This document shows positions 52,075 to 59,908 of a stretch of DNA of 64,000 nucleotides, one piece after another. The stretch is from Lichenicola sp964236105. GTDB taxonomy: Bacteria > Pseudomonadota > Alphaproteobacteria > Acetobacterales > Acetobacteraceae. Where the stretch lies: assembly GCA_964236105.1 (NCBI GenBank), contig CAXSBC010000007.1, positions 124,001 to 188,000 of the forward strand, read 5' to 3'. Each line of letters begins with the position of its first letter. Positions within the stretch are counted from its first letter, which is position 1. The notes below the pieces were generated by a model that saw nothing but the letters and a program-made list of their open reading frames with translations, was not told the origin of the DNA and did not search any database. A program made the position numbers and the translations under genes.

Positions 52075-52621
52075 GGCTGTCGCCCTCTTGCTCGCGCTGG
52101 CCGCGCTGGCAGCCCCCGCCGCACATGCGGCCCTGGCGCCCGGCGCCAAGGCTCCGGATTTCAAGGCGCGCGCGACGCTCGGCGGCAAGGAGTTCGACGC
52201 CTCGCTGGCGGCGATGCTGCAGAAGGGGCCGGTGGTGGTCTATTTCTATCCGGCCGCCTTCACCAAGGGCTGCACCGTCGAGGCACACGACTTCGCCGAC
52301 GCGATGCCGGAGTTCCAGCGGCTGGGCGTGCACGTGCTTGGCATCTCGGAAGACAGGATCGAGACGCTGGACAAGTTCTCCGTCAGCGCCTGCCAGAGCC
52401 GTTTCCCGGTCGCGGCCGACAATGACCGTCAGATCGCCAGGGCGTACGACGCCACCATCACCCTGATGCCGGGCTATGCCGCCCGGACGTCCTATGCGAT
52501 CGCACCGGACGGAACGATCCTGGCGGCCTACAACGCCATGGATCCGGACGGGCATGTGTCGCGCATGCTGGCGGCGGTGAAGACATGGGCTGCAAAGGCG
52601 GCGCACGCCAACCAGGGCTGA
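52061..52621 (+). CDS. Exported peroxiredoxin (AhpC/TSA, BCP-like)
   Basis: 186 residues with a Sec signal peptide (ALLLALAALAAPAAHA, about 8-23), so it works in the periplasm. The peroxidatic cysteine is C71 in FTKGCTVEAHDF. In BCP proteins a resolving cysteine often sits five residues later; here that position is His. The only other cysteine is C111 (SVSACQSRF), so it is either a 1-Cys enzyme or uses C111. It overlaps the transglycosylase gene, suggesting co-expression in the envelope. Confidence 0.88.
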   Translation: MRVPKAVALLLALAALAAPAAHAALAPGAKAPDFKARATLGGKEFDASLAAMLQKGPVVVYFYPAAFTKGCTVEAHDFADAMPEFQRLGVHVLGISEDRIETLDKFSVSACQSRFPVAADNDRQIARAYDATITLMPGYAARTSYAIAPDGTILAAYNAMDPDGHVSRMLAAVKTWAAKAAHANQG

Positions 52622-52643
52622 GCGCCGCCAGAGCGTGAGCCTC

Positions 52644-52838
52644 TCAGGTCGGGTGACCCTCAGACTCGTCCTCCGCACTCTCGTTCGGGTCGCTGGTGGA
52701 TGTGCCGGCTGGCGTCCGCGGCACCACCGGCTTGACCGTCCCGCGATGGGTCGCCCGCAACGACTGATGCGCTTCCGTGGCCGCACTCTCGCCGAACTGA
52801 CCCTGATTGCCGGGCAGGGTGGGTTTTGCCTGTTGCAT
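52644..52838 (-). CDS. Small hydrophilic, disordered protein
   Basis: 64 residues from the ATG at 52838, with a strong ribosome site AGGAGA six bases ahead on the minus strand. It starts MQQAKPTLPGNQGQFG and ends in an acidic NESAEDESEGHPT tail. Polar throughout, no signal peptide. It is the third such small protein in the window (others at 26736 and 34231). Function unknown. Confidence 0.6.
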   Translation of the reverse strand: MQQAKPTLPGNQGQFGESAATEAHQSLRATHRGTVKPVVPRTPAGTSTSDPNESAEDESEGHPT

Positions 52839-53217
52839 CGCTGGTCTCCTGACTGTCTCGGTCCCCGGCACTAGGACGCCGACGGCCGCGATCCGTTCTC
52901 GTCCGACGACCTCACCTTTCGGGGACCGCGAGCGCTCGGTTGCACGACCGATCGGTCGAGGCGCAGCGACAGGATTCTGCAATGATTCGGCCGGCGACGG
53001 GTCTGTGCGCTCCGCGGTGGCGGCGGTCACGGTGAGCTGTGACGCGCTCGTCACCCGGTCCGGCAATATCCCACAGTCTTGCAATAGACGGCAGGTCGGC
53101 TGTTCGATGGGGGGATAGAATTAGCCCGGAGCCAGTGGCCCCCGACGCGACCACGTCGCTGCCCGACCACACCGTTCGGTCTGGCCGGCCGGGCCTCGAC
53201 CCGGCCGCACCGGCAGG
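52839..53217. other. Intergenic stretch with palindromes
   Basis: I see no convincing gene in these 379 bases; short reading frames here lack ribosome sites and family resemblance. Two symmetric elements stand out: a 14-base perfect palindrome CGACCGATCGGTCG (52945-52958), which could be an operator for the small gene at 52838, and a hairpin at 53186-53207 behind the entericidin gene. Confidence 0.5.
53186..53207 (-). terminator. Hairpin downstream of the entericidin gene
   Basis: CGGCCGGG (53186-53193) pairs with CCCGGCCG (53200-53207) around a 6-base loop, 11 bases after the stop of the minus-strand entericidin gene. No T-run follows. Confidence 0.45.
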
Positions 53218-53415
53218 CTAGTGGGTGGCGAGGCCGGTATTGCCGGTCACGGCACTCTGGGTTGCGCTGGCGCCCTTGGAAACGTCGTGGCCGAGCGCAC
53301 TCGCATCCTGGCCCGCGCCGTTCAGGGTGTTGCAGCCGGACAGGCCAACGGTCGCGGCCGCCAAAAAACCGATGGTGGCGAGAGCGCGGCAGGAAGCGGA
53401 AAACATCTTCTTCAT
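53218..53415 (-). CDS. Entericidin A/B family small lipoprotein
   Basis: 65 residues. A basic start (MKKMFSASCR) is followed by a hydrophobic core and the lipobox VGLSGC with lipidation cysteine at about residue 28. The mature peptide NTLNGAGQDASALGHDVSKG is the entericidin pattern (NTxxGxGxDxxxxGxxxxxA). Entericidins are tiny envelope lipoproteins; in E. coli a pair forms a toxin/antidote system linked to stationary phase, but single copies in alphaproteobacteria have no proven role. Confidence 0.88.
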   Translation of the reverse strand: MKKMFSASCRALATIGFLAAATVGLSGCNTLNGAGQDASALGHDVSKGASATQSAVTGNTGLATH

Positions 53416-53505
53416 CTCCAGGAACGTTGCGCTGACAACGGAACACGACCATGCGGGGTTCCGCCGGTTGTAACTTCGCCGGTCACTGTGACGTCCGGGT
53501 GACTC

Positions 53506-53940
53506 TCAAGCCGTCTGTCCGGCTTGGCGTGACACCCTGTGCAGATGCAGCGCGGCCGGCGCGATCAGCAGCAGCAGCGCCGGACAGGCGAGCAGGCCCA
53601 GGCGACCGGCTGATGCGTAGTCGGGACCGCGCTGCAGGATCGCCGTGAAGGCGGGCGACTGCAGCATCATGCCGAGCATCATCCAGACGATCAGCGTGAC
53701 CAAGCCACCGATCAGGATGGTGATCGCGGCCCGGCCGCGCCGGGTGCCGCGCTGGCTGCAGACCAGACCCAGGGACAGGAACACCGCGAACGGGATCCAG
53801 GCGATGATCGCGAGGAGCAGTCCTACGACCGCCAGCTCCTCGCTCGACCGCCCCATCAAGAAGCAGAGCAGCGATCCCGAGGCCGCCACATACAGGCAGA
53901 AGCCGGCGAGCCCGAGCAGGACGATGCTAAAGAGGCGCAT
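53506..53940 (-). CDS. Hypothetical four-helix membrane protein
   Basis: 144 residues from ATG 53940; the GTG at 53946 is less likely. Four hydrophobic helices are visible (about 4-26, 37-60, 74-98 and 116-133) with a basic loop CSQRGTRRGRAA. I do not recognise a family. It overlaps the end of the upstream membrane-protein gene by 14 bases, so the two are co-translated and may work together. Confidence 0.65.
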   Translation of the reverse strand: MRLFSIVLLGLAGFCLYVAASGSLLCFLMGRSSEELAVVGLLLAIIAWIPFAVFLSLGLVCSQRGTRRGRAAITILIGGLVTLIVWMMLGMMLQSPAFTAILQRGPDYASAGRLGLLACPALLLLIAPAALHLHRVSRQAGQTA

Positions 53941-54322
53941 CGGCACGCAGCCAGGCGCTGACCGGGCGCCTGAACAGGAAGAACACGATCAGCGCATAGA
54001 CCGCGATGCTGGGGATGGCGGCCGCCGTCACCGGCGACGTCCACAGCGTGAACAGGACGACGAACGCCCCCCAGACGACGTAGAGCCGCCGCCCGGTGGC
54101 GATGCGCCGGAGCATGAGCACGCCGGCGACGATCTCGACGATGCAGCCGAGCAGCCCCACCGCTTCCTGCACGACCGGAGGCGCAGGGCTGCGCGCCATC
54201 AGCGCCATCACCTGCGGGTTGGTTGCCGGGCTGTAATGGCTCCACAGCACGGACAGGCCGCCCAGCACGCCGAGCACGATCAGCAGCCAGCAGACGATAC
54301 CCAGGCTTGTCGGCCGCATCAT
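53927..54322 (-). CDS. Hypothetical four-helix membrane protein
   Basis: 131 residues from ATG 54322, with GGAG eight bases ahead. It has four hydrophobic helices (about 7-28, 48-70, 78-95 and 98-116). No family is recognised. It is the first gene of a two-gene overlapping set with the membrane protein ending at 53506. Bases 54323-54622 up to the iron-transport operon hold no gene that I can support. Confidence 0.65.
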   Translation of the reverse strand: MMRPTSLGIVCWLLIVLGVLGGLSVLWSHYSPATNPQVMALMARSPAPPVVQEAVGLLGCIVEIVAGVLMLRRIATGRRLYVVWGAFVVLFTLWTSPVTAAAIPSIAVYALIVFFLFRRPVSAWLRADAPL

Positions 54323-54622
54323 GGAGGGCTCCGCATCGCGCCGGCAGCAGCCGAGCCGCGGCAGGCTCTCCCAGACACGTGCGCGCGTCAATCCGACATC
54401 GAAACGATGACGGCACGGTCCGACGGGCTCCAGCAGCCTGATGCCGGGGCGCTCCGCTCGACGATGCGGGCAGGCCTCGGAGCGCCGGGGTCTGCGAGAT
54501 GAAGCCTTCGTCATCGTCGCCGTCTCCGGAACAGGGGCGTTTGACGGCGCCGGGAGGCGAAGTTAAGAACAGCTCGCAATTCGTGCTGCCGGCAGTCGCC
54601 GCGGCCAATCGAGGACCGCTCC

Positions 54623-55648
54623 ATGGGTTTTCCGTCGCTCAAGGCATCCATGCCGCTCGCGCGCCTGCTGCTCGCGTCCGCCGGGCTTGTCTCGCTCGGC
54701 GGCGGCATGGCCGGCGCCGAGACGCTGACCCTCTACAGCGCCCAGCACGAGCAGATGGTCGACCAGCTGACCGCCGCCTTCACCAGGCAGACCGGCATCG
54801 CGGTGCGGACCCGCTTCGGCGAGGCGCCGGAGATCGCCAGCCAGATCGTGCAGGAAGGTGCCGCGTCCCCGGCCGACGTGTATTTCACCGAGAACTCGCC
54901 CGAGCTCGTGCTGCTCGACGAGAAGGGGCTGCTGTCGCCGGTCGATGCGGGCACGCTGGCCGAGGTGCCGGCGCGCTACAGCGCCGACACCGGCCACTGG
55001 CTCGGCGTGCTGCTGCGCGAGAACGTGCTGGCCTACAACCCGTCGATGATCGCCGCGGCGCAGCTGCCGGCATCGCTGCTCGACCTTGCCCGCCCGGCCT
55101 GGAAGGGCAAGCTCGCCATCGCCCCGACGGACGCCGACTTCCTGCCGCTCGTCGAGGCGGTGGTGAAGCTCAAGGACCGCGACACCGCACTCGCCTGGCT
55201 CAAGGCGCTGAAGGCCAACGCCCAGGTGTTCGACGATGACGAGGGCGTGGTCGCCGCGGTCGATCGGGGTGCTGCCGCCGTCGGCATCATCAACAGCTAC
55301 TACTGGGCGCGGCTGCATCAGGAGAAGGGTGCCGCGACCAGGAGCCTGATCCACCATTTCGGCGGCGGCGACGTCGGCGCGCTGATCAACGTGTCGGGTG
55401 CGGCGGTACTGGCCTCGTCGAAGCACCAGGCGGCGGCGCAGAAGCTGCTCGCCTTCATGGTCAGCACCCCGGTGCAGACCGCGACCGCCGCCGCTCCGGT
55501 CGATTTCGAGTATCCGGTGGCCAAGGGGGTCGCCGCCAACCCGCTGCTCAAGCCGTTCGACCAGCTCGACCCGCCGACCATCTCGGTCAAGGATCTCGGC
55601 GACGACCAGGATGCGGCCAAGCTGCTGCGCGAGGCCGGCCTGCTCTGA
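54623..55648 (+). CDS. fbpA: Ferric-iron ABC transporter, periplasmic binding protein
   Basis: 341 residues with a Sec signal peptide ending near MAGAETLTLYSAQ. It matches the FbpA/FutA group of Fe(III)-binding proteins: TLYSAQHEQMVDQLTAAF, FGEAPEIASQIVQEG, ADVYFTENSPELVLL, LGVLLRENVLAYNP and the tandem tyrosines in GIINSYYWARLH that ligate iron. It collects ferric iron in the periplasm and delivers it to the FbpB permease. It is the first gene of a three-gene operon. A Fur box was not recognised upstream by eye. Confidence 0.93.
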   Translation: MGFPSLKASMPLARLLLASAGLVSLGGGMAGAETLTLYSAQHEQMVDQLTAAFTRQTGIAVRTRFGEAPEIASQIVQEGAASPADVYFTENSPELVLLDEKGLLSPVDAGTLAEVPARYSADTGHWLGVLLRENVLAYNPSMIAAAQLPASLLDLARPAWKGKLAIAPTDADFLPLVEAVVKLKDRDTALAWLKALKANAQVFDDDEGVVAAVDRGAAAVGIINSYYWARLHQEKGAATRSLIHHFGGGDVGALINVSGAAVLASSKHQAAAQKLLAFMVSTPVQTATAAAPVDFEYPVAKGVAANPLLKPFDQLDPPTISVKDLGDDQDAAKLLREAGLL

Positions 55649-55722
55649 CACAGCCCGTCCCCGGCCGCGGCCGGCGCATCCCGGCGCTGCTGCTGCTGCC
55701 GGCCGGGTGTGCCGCCGCCCTG

Positions 55723-57222
55723 GTGCTGCTGCCGCTCGGCCTGACGGTGGGCCAGGCGTTCGAGGTGCCGGCACAGGAGGCGGCCGGGCTGCTCTGGCGG
55801 CCGCTGGTGGGCGAGCTGCTGCTCAACACGATCGGCCTGGTCCTGGCCAGCGTCGCCGTCACCGCCGTGGTGGGGGTGCTGTGCGCCTGGCTGGTCGAGC
55901 GCACCGACCTTCCCGGTCGCGGCGCGTTCGCGGTGCTGGCCGCGGTGCCGCTGGCGATCCCCCCCTTCATCACCAGCTATGCCTGGATCTCGCTGAGCTC
56001 GGGGCTGCAGGACTTCCTGGGCGCGCTGCTGGTGGTCGGTTCCGCCTACATGCCGCTGGTCTATCTTCCGGTCGCCGCCGCGCTCCGCGGCATGGACCCG
56101 GCGATCGAGGAGAGCGGCCGCGTCCTTGGCCTGGGCCCCGGGACGTGCTTCGTTCGCCTGGTGCTGCCGCAGCTCAGGCCGGCGCTGCTGGGCGGCATGC
56201 TGCTGGTGGCGCTGAACGTGCTGGTCGAGTTCGGCGCGTTCGCCCTGCTGCGCTACCGCACCTTCACCACCCAGCTCTATGCGCAGTATCGCACCGGCCT
56301 GACCGGCCCGGATGCCGCCCTGCTCGCCACCGTGCTGATCCTGCTGTGCCTGCTGTGCCTGGTGCTGGAGCTGAAGGTGCGCGGTCGTGCGGTGCATGCC
56401 TCGCTGACCCGCGGCGCGCGCCGGCCGGCGGCCCGCTACCGGCTCGGGCGGAGCATGATCCCGTCGCTGCTGTTCTTCGTCTGCCTGACCGCTGCCACCC
56501 TCGGCGTGCCGCTCGGCACCATCCTGTTCTGGCTGACCCAGCACGACGCGGCCGCCACCTCGGCGGTCGGCGTGTCCTGGATGATGCTGCTGCAGGCGAC
56601 CGCGGGGTCGCTGTCGCTCGCCTTTGCCGCCGCCGCGCTGACCCTGCTGCTGGCGCTGCCGCTCGGCTTCCTGGCGGTGCGCCACCCCGGCCGCATCGCC
56701 ACGCTGCTGGAGCGGAGCGCCTATCTGGGCCAGGGCGTGCCCGGGATCGTGGTGGCACTCGCGCTGGTCACCCTGGCGATCCGGCTGCTGCAACCGCTGT
56801 ATCAGAGCGCGCCGCTGCTGATCGTCGCCTATGCCATCCTGTTCCTGCCGCTGGCGCTGGTCAGCGTGCGCGCCGCCTTCGTGCAGGCGCAGGTGCGGCT
56901 GGAGGAGGCGGGCCGGGTGCTCGGCCTGGGTCCCTTCGCCACCGCGCGACGGATCGTGCTGCCGCTGGCGGCCCCCGGGCTGGGCGCGGGTGCCGCCCTG
57001 GTGTTCGTGGCCGTCGTCACCGAGCTCACCACCACCCTGCTGCTGTCGCCGATCGGCACGCGGACGCTGGCGACCCAGGTCTGGGCCGACACCACCACCC
57101 TGGCCTTCGCCGCCGCCGCCCCCTATGCCGCGGTCATGGTGGCGCTGTCCCTGCTGTCGACCTGGATCCTGGTCCGGCGCTTCGGGCGCGGCGATCCGGG
57201 CGGCGCGACCGGGCCGGGTTGA
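55723..57222 (+). CDS. fbpB: Ferric-iron ABC transporter, fused two-domain permease
   Basis: About 499 residues from GTG 55723. Two copies of a six-helix ABC permease domain are fused, each ending in an EAA loop: ESGRVLGLGPGTCFVRLVLPQL and EAGRVLGLGPFATARRIVLPL. This is the FbpB pattern of Fe(III) importers. The GTG start cuts the first helix short. An in-frame CTG at 55645, which overlaps the fbpA stop (CTGA), would add 26 residues including PALLLLPAGCAALVL and restore a full helix; no ATG, GTG or TTG exists between. So initiation at CTG is worth considering. Confidence 0.9.
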   Translation: MLLPLGLTVGQAFEVPAQEAAGLLWRPLVGELLLNTIGLVLASVAVTAVVGVLCAWLVERTDLPGRGAFAVLAAVPLAIPPFITSYAWISLSSGLQDFLGALLVVGSAYMPLVYLPVAAALRGMDPAIEESGRVLGLGPGTCFVRLVLPQLRPALLGGMLLVALNVLVEFGAFALLRYRTFTTQLYAQYRTGLTGPDAALLATVLILLCLLCLVLELKVRGRAVHASLTRGARRPAARYRLGRSMIPSLLFFVCLTAATLGVPLGTILFWLTQHDAAATSAVGVSWMMLLQATAGSLSLAFAAAALTLLLALPLGFLAVRHPGRIATLLERSAYLGQGVPGIVVALALVTLAIRLLQPLYQSAPLLIVAYAILFLPLALVSVRAAFVQAQVRLEEAGRVLGLGPFATARRIVLPLAAPGLGAGAALVFVAVVTELTTTLLLSPIGTRTLATQVWADTTTLAFAAAAPYAAVMVALSLLSTWILVRRFGRGDPGGATGPG

Positions 57223-57231
57223 GGCCGGTTT

Positions 57232-58305
57232 ATGTCCGCGCTGCTGATCCAGACCCTGTCCAAGTCGTTCGGCGTCACGCCGGTGCTGCGCGAGCTGTCG
57301 CTCGAGGTGGCCGAGGGCAGCCTGGTGGCGATCCTGGGCGCGTCGGGGGGCGGCAAGACCACGCTGCTGCGCCTGATCTGCGGCTTCGAGCGCGCCGATG
57401 CCGGCAGCATCGCCATCGACGGCGTGCCGGTGGAGGGCCCGGGGCTGCATCTGCGTCCGGAGGCCCGCCGCATCGGCTATGTCGCGCAGGATGGCGCGCT
57501 GTTCCCGCATCTGTCGGTCGAGGCCAACATCCTGTTCGGCCTCGATCGCGCCGGCCGCCGCCGGCGCGCGCGGGCCGAGGCGCTGCTCGAGCTGGTCGGC
57601 CTGCCCGCCGCCTATGCCGCCCGCGCGCCGCAGGCGCTGTCCGGCGGCGAGCAGCAGCGGGTGGCGCTGGCGCGCGCGCTGGCGCCCGGGCCACGGCTGG
57701 TGCTGCTCGACGAGCCGTTCTCCGCCCTCGATGCCGCCCTCCGCGCCGGCACGCGTCAGGCCGTGGCCCGGGCCCTGACGGAGGCCGGGGCCACCGCCCT
57801 GCTGGTCACGCACGACCAGTCCGAGGCGCTGTCGATGGGCGACCAGGTGGGCGTGCTGCGCGGCGGCCGGCTTGCGCAGCTCGCCACCCCCTCGGAGCTC
57901 TACCGCCATCCGGTCGATGCCGAGCTCGCGCGTTTCGTCGGCGAGGCGGTGCTGCTCGACGGCCGGGCGGCCGCCGGCCTCGCCGAATGCGCCCTCGGCC
58001 CGCTGACGCTGGCCTCGCCGACGCCCGACGGACCGGTGCGGGTGATGGTTCGCCCCGAGCAGATCGAGGTTCGTCCCGCCGACGCCGAGGGCTGCCCGGC
58101 CTGCGTCGTGTCGGTGTCCTACTACGGCCATGACGCCAGCCTCCGCCTGACGCTGTCCGCCGACCCCGCCGCCCCGCCGCTGCTGGCCCGGATCGGCGGC
58201 GCCTACGCGCTCGCCCTGCATCCCGGCATGCCGGTCCGCCTGGCCGTCACCGCCCCGGTGGTCGCCTTCCCGACCCGGAAAGTGGATTCTCAAGGCGCGC
58301 CTTGA
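57232..58305 (+). CDS. fbpC: Ferric-iron ABC transporter ATPase
   Basis: 357 residues, nine bases after fbpB. Walker A is GASGGGKTTLLRL, the Q-loop is YVAQDGALFPHL, the signature is ALSGGEQQRVALARAL, Walker B is LVLLDEPFSALD and the H-loop is LLVTHDQSEAL. The C-terminal TOBE-like domain (about 245-345; RVMVRPEQIEV) is typical of FbpC/MalK-type ATPases. It powers Fe(III) uptake with fbpA and fbpB. The gene ends at the start of a dispersed hairpin repeat. Confidence 0.94.
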   Translation: MSALLIQTLSKSFGVTPVLRELSLEVAEGSLVAILGASGGGKTTLLRLICGFERADAGSIAIDGVPVEGPGLHLRPEARRIGYVAQDGALFPHLSVEANILFGLDRAGRRRRARAEALLELVGLPAAYAARAPQALSGGEQQRVALARALAPGPRLVLLDEPFSALDAALRAGTRQAVARALTEAGATALLVTHDQSEALSMGDQVGVLRGGRLAQLATPSELYRHPVDAELARFVGEAVLLDGRAAAGLAECALGPLTLASPTPDGPVRVMVRPEQIEVRPADAEGCPACVVSVSYYGHDASLRLTLSADPAAPPLLARIGGAYALALHPGMPVRLAVTAPVVAFPTRKVDSQGAP

Positions 58306-58329
58306 GCGGGTCCAGGGCAGCGCCCTGGC
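58305..58329 (+). repeat. 25-base palindromic repeat, copy 2
   Basis: This copy is identical to 11955-11979. The hairpin CCAGGGC-AGC-GCCCTGG lies at 58312-58328, just after the fbpC stop and before the MFS gene, and is followed by ATTCCTT. It probably ends the iron-transport transcript. Confidence 0.7.
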
Positions 58330-58387
58330 ATTCCTTGGGCCGCTCCCGCTGTATAAGCACTCTCCCGACCCAGATCCCGAGGCCCCC

Positions 58388-59824
58388 ATGCCCGCCGCGA
58401 CGCCCCCTCCCTCGTTGCCGCGCGGATCGGGACTGCTGCCCTTCATCGTCGCCGCCGCGTTCTTCATGGAGTATCTCGACACCACGATCATCACCACCGC
58501 GCTGCCGCAGATGGCGCGGTCGTTCCATGTCGGGCCGAACGATCTCAGCCTGGGCATGACCGCCTACATGCTGACGCTGGCCGTGTTCATTCCGGTCAGC
58601 GGCTGGATCGCCGACCGGTTCGGCTCGCGCACGGTGTTCGGCAGCGCGATCGTCGTCTTCACGCTGGCCTCGCTGTCCTGCGCCGCCGCCACCGGCCTGG
58701 TGTCCTTCACCCTGTCGCGGATGCTGCAGGGGCTGGGCGGCGCGATGATGGTGCCGGTCGGACGCATGATCGTGGTGCGCAACACCGACCGCGCCCGGAT
58801 GATCAAGGCGATCTCGACCATCACCTGGCCCGGGGTCGCCGCACCGGTGTTCGGGCCGACGCTGGGCGGCTTCATCACCACCTTCGCGTCCTGGCACTGG
58901 ATCTTCCTGATCAACCTGCCGATCGGGGCGGCCGTGCTGCTGGCCACGATCCGCTCCGTGCCGCAACAGTTCGCCGGCGAGCGGCGCGCGCTGGACCGGG
59001 TCGGGCTGGTGCTCAGCGGCGTCGCCCTGACGACGCTGCTGCTCGGCACCGAGCTTGCGAGCCATCCGGACGTGCGGCTGCTTGTGTCGCTGGGCCTGAT
59101 CCTGGTGGCGGGACTGTTCGGGGCGCTGACCCTGCGCCATTTCCGGCGGGTGGCGGCGCCGCTGCTGGATTTCGCCACCTTCCGCGCCCGCTCGTTCGCC
59201 ACCACCCTGGGCTGGGGCTCGCTCAGCCGGATGGGCATCGAATCCGTGCCCTACATGGCGCCGCTGCTGTTCCAGGTGGGCTTCGGGCTGACGCCGTTCC
59301 GCTCGGGGCTGCTGCTGCTCGGCTCGGCGGTCGGCAATCTCGGCATGAAGCTGTTCACCACGCAGATCCTGACGCGCTGGGGCTTCCGGCCCGTCGCCGT
59401 GGTCAACACGCTGCTGACCGTCTGCTTCATCGCGTGCTGCGGCTGGCTTTCGCCCGGCACGCCGCTCGTGCTCACGGTGCTGCTGCTGGGCGGCTACGGC
59501 GTCGGCCGGTCGATGCAGCTCACCACGCTGGCAACACTGGCCTATGCCGACATCCCCGACCCGCAGAGGGGCATGGCCAGCACCCAGTTCAGCGCCGCGC
59601 AGGCGATGACGGTGGCCATGGGCGTCGCCGTCGCCGCCCTGCTGCTGCGCCTGGTGGCAGCCCTGCACGGGCATGCGAGCGGGCATTTCGGGCTGGACGA
59701 CTTCCGCTGCTGCTTCGCGGCGACGGCCCTGATCACGCTGGTCTCCGTCGTCGGCTACCTGCGCCTGCCGGCCGATGCCGGCGCCTCGATCGGCGGCGGG
59801 TCGAAACGCCCGCGAACCGTCTGA
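58388..59824 (+). CDS. MFS transporter, DHA2-type drug exporter
   Basis: 478 residues, about fourteen hydrophobic helices. The motif D1/A region MEYLDTTIITTALPQMARSF in helix 1 and GWIADRFGSRTVFG in the 2-3 loop are diagnostic of the DHA2 (14-helix EmrB/QacA) family. The antiporter motif C is GVAAPVFGPTLGGFI in helix 5. It should export drugs or metabolites using the proton gradient. There is no EmrA-type adaptor next to it. The spacer before it includes a GC-rich hairpin, so it probably has its own promoter (CTATAAGCAC at about 58350-58359 is a weak -10 candidate). Confidence 0.9.
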   Translation: MPAATPPPSLPRGSGLLPFIVAAAFFMEYLDTTIITTALPQMARSFHVGPNDLSLGMTAYMLTLAVFIPVSGWIADRFGSRTVFGSAIVVFTLASLSCAAATGLVSFTLSRMLQGLGGAMMVPVGRMIVVRNTDRARMIKAISTITWPGVAAPVFGPTLGGFITTFASWHWIFLINLPIGAAVLLATIRSVPQQFAGERRALDRVGLVLSGVALTTLLLGTELASHPDVRLLVSLGLILVAGLFGALTLRHFRRVAAPLLDFATFRARSFATTLGWGSLSRMGIESVPYMAPLLFQVGFGLTPFRSGLLLLGSAVGNLGMKLFTTQILTRWGFRPVAVVNTLLTVCFIACCGWLSPGTPLVLTVLLLGGYGVGRSMQLTTLATLAYADIPDPQRGMASTQFSAAQAMTVAMGVAVAALLLRLVAALHGHASGHFGLDDFRCCFAATALITLVSVVGYLRLPADAGASIGGGSKRPRTV

Positions 59825-59908
59825 GAGCGGCTTGACCCGGGTGCGGCGAGCCGCCACCGATAGCCCCGACCGCGCGGCCGCCCCGGCCGGGACAGCTCAG
59901 GACGGCGC

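Noticed and set aside
52807..53118. A 103-residue plus-strand frame in the 52.8-53.2 kb gap
   Set aside because: No ribosome site, no family resemblance, and it overlaps the start region of the better supported minus-strand small gene.
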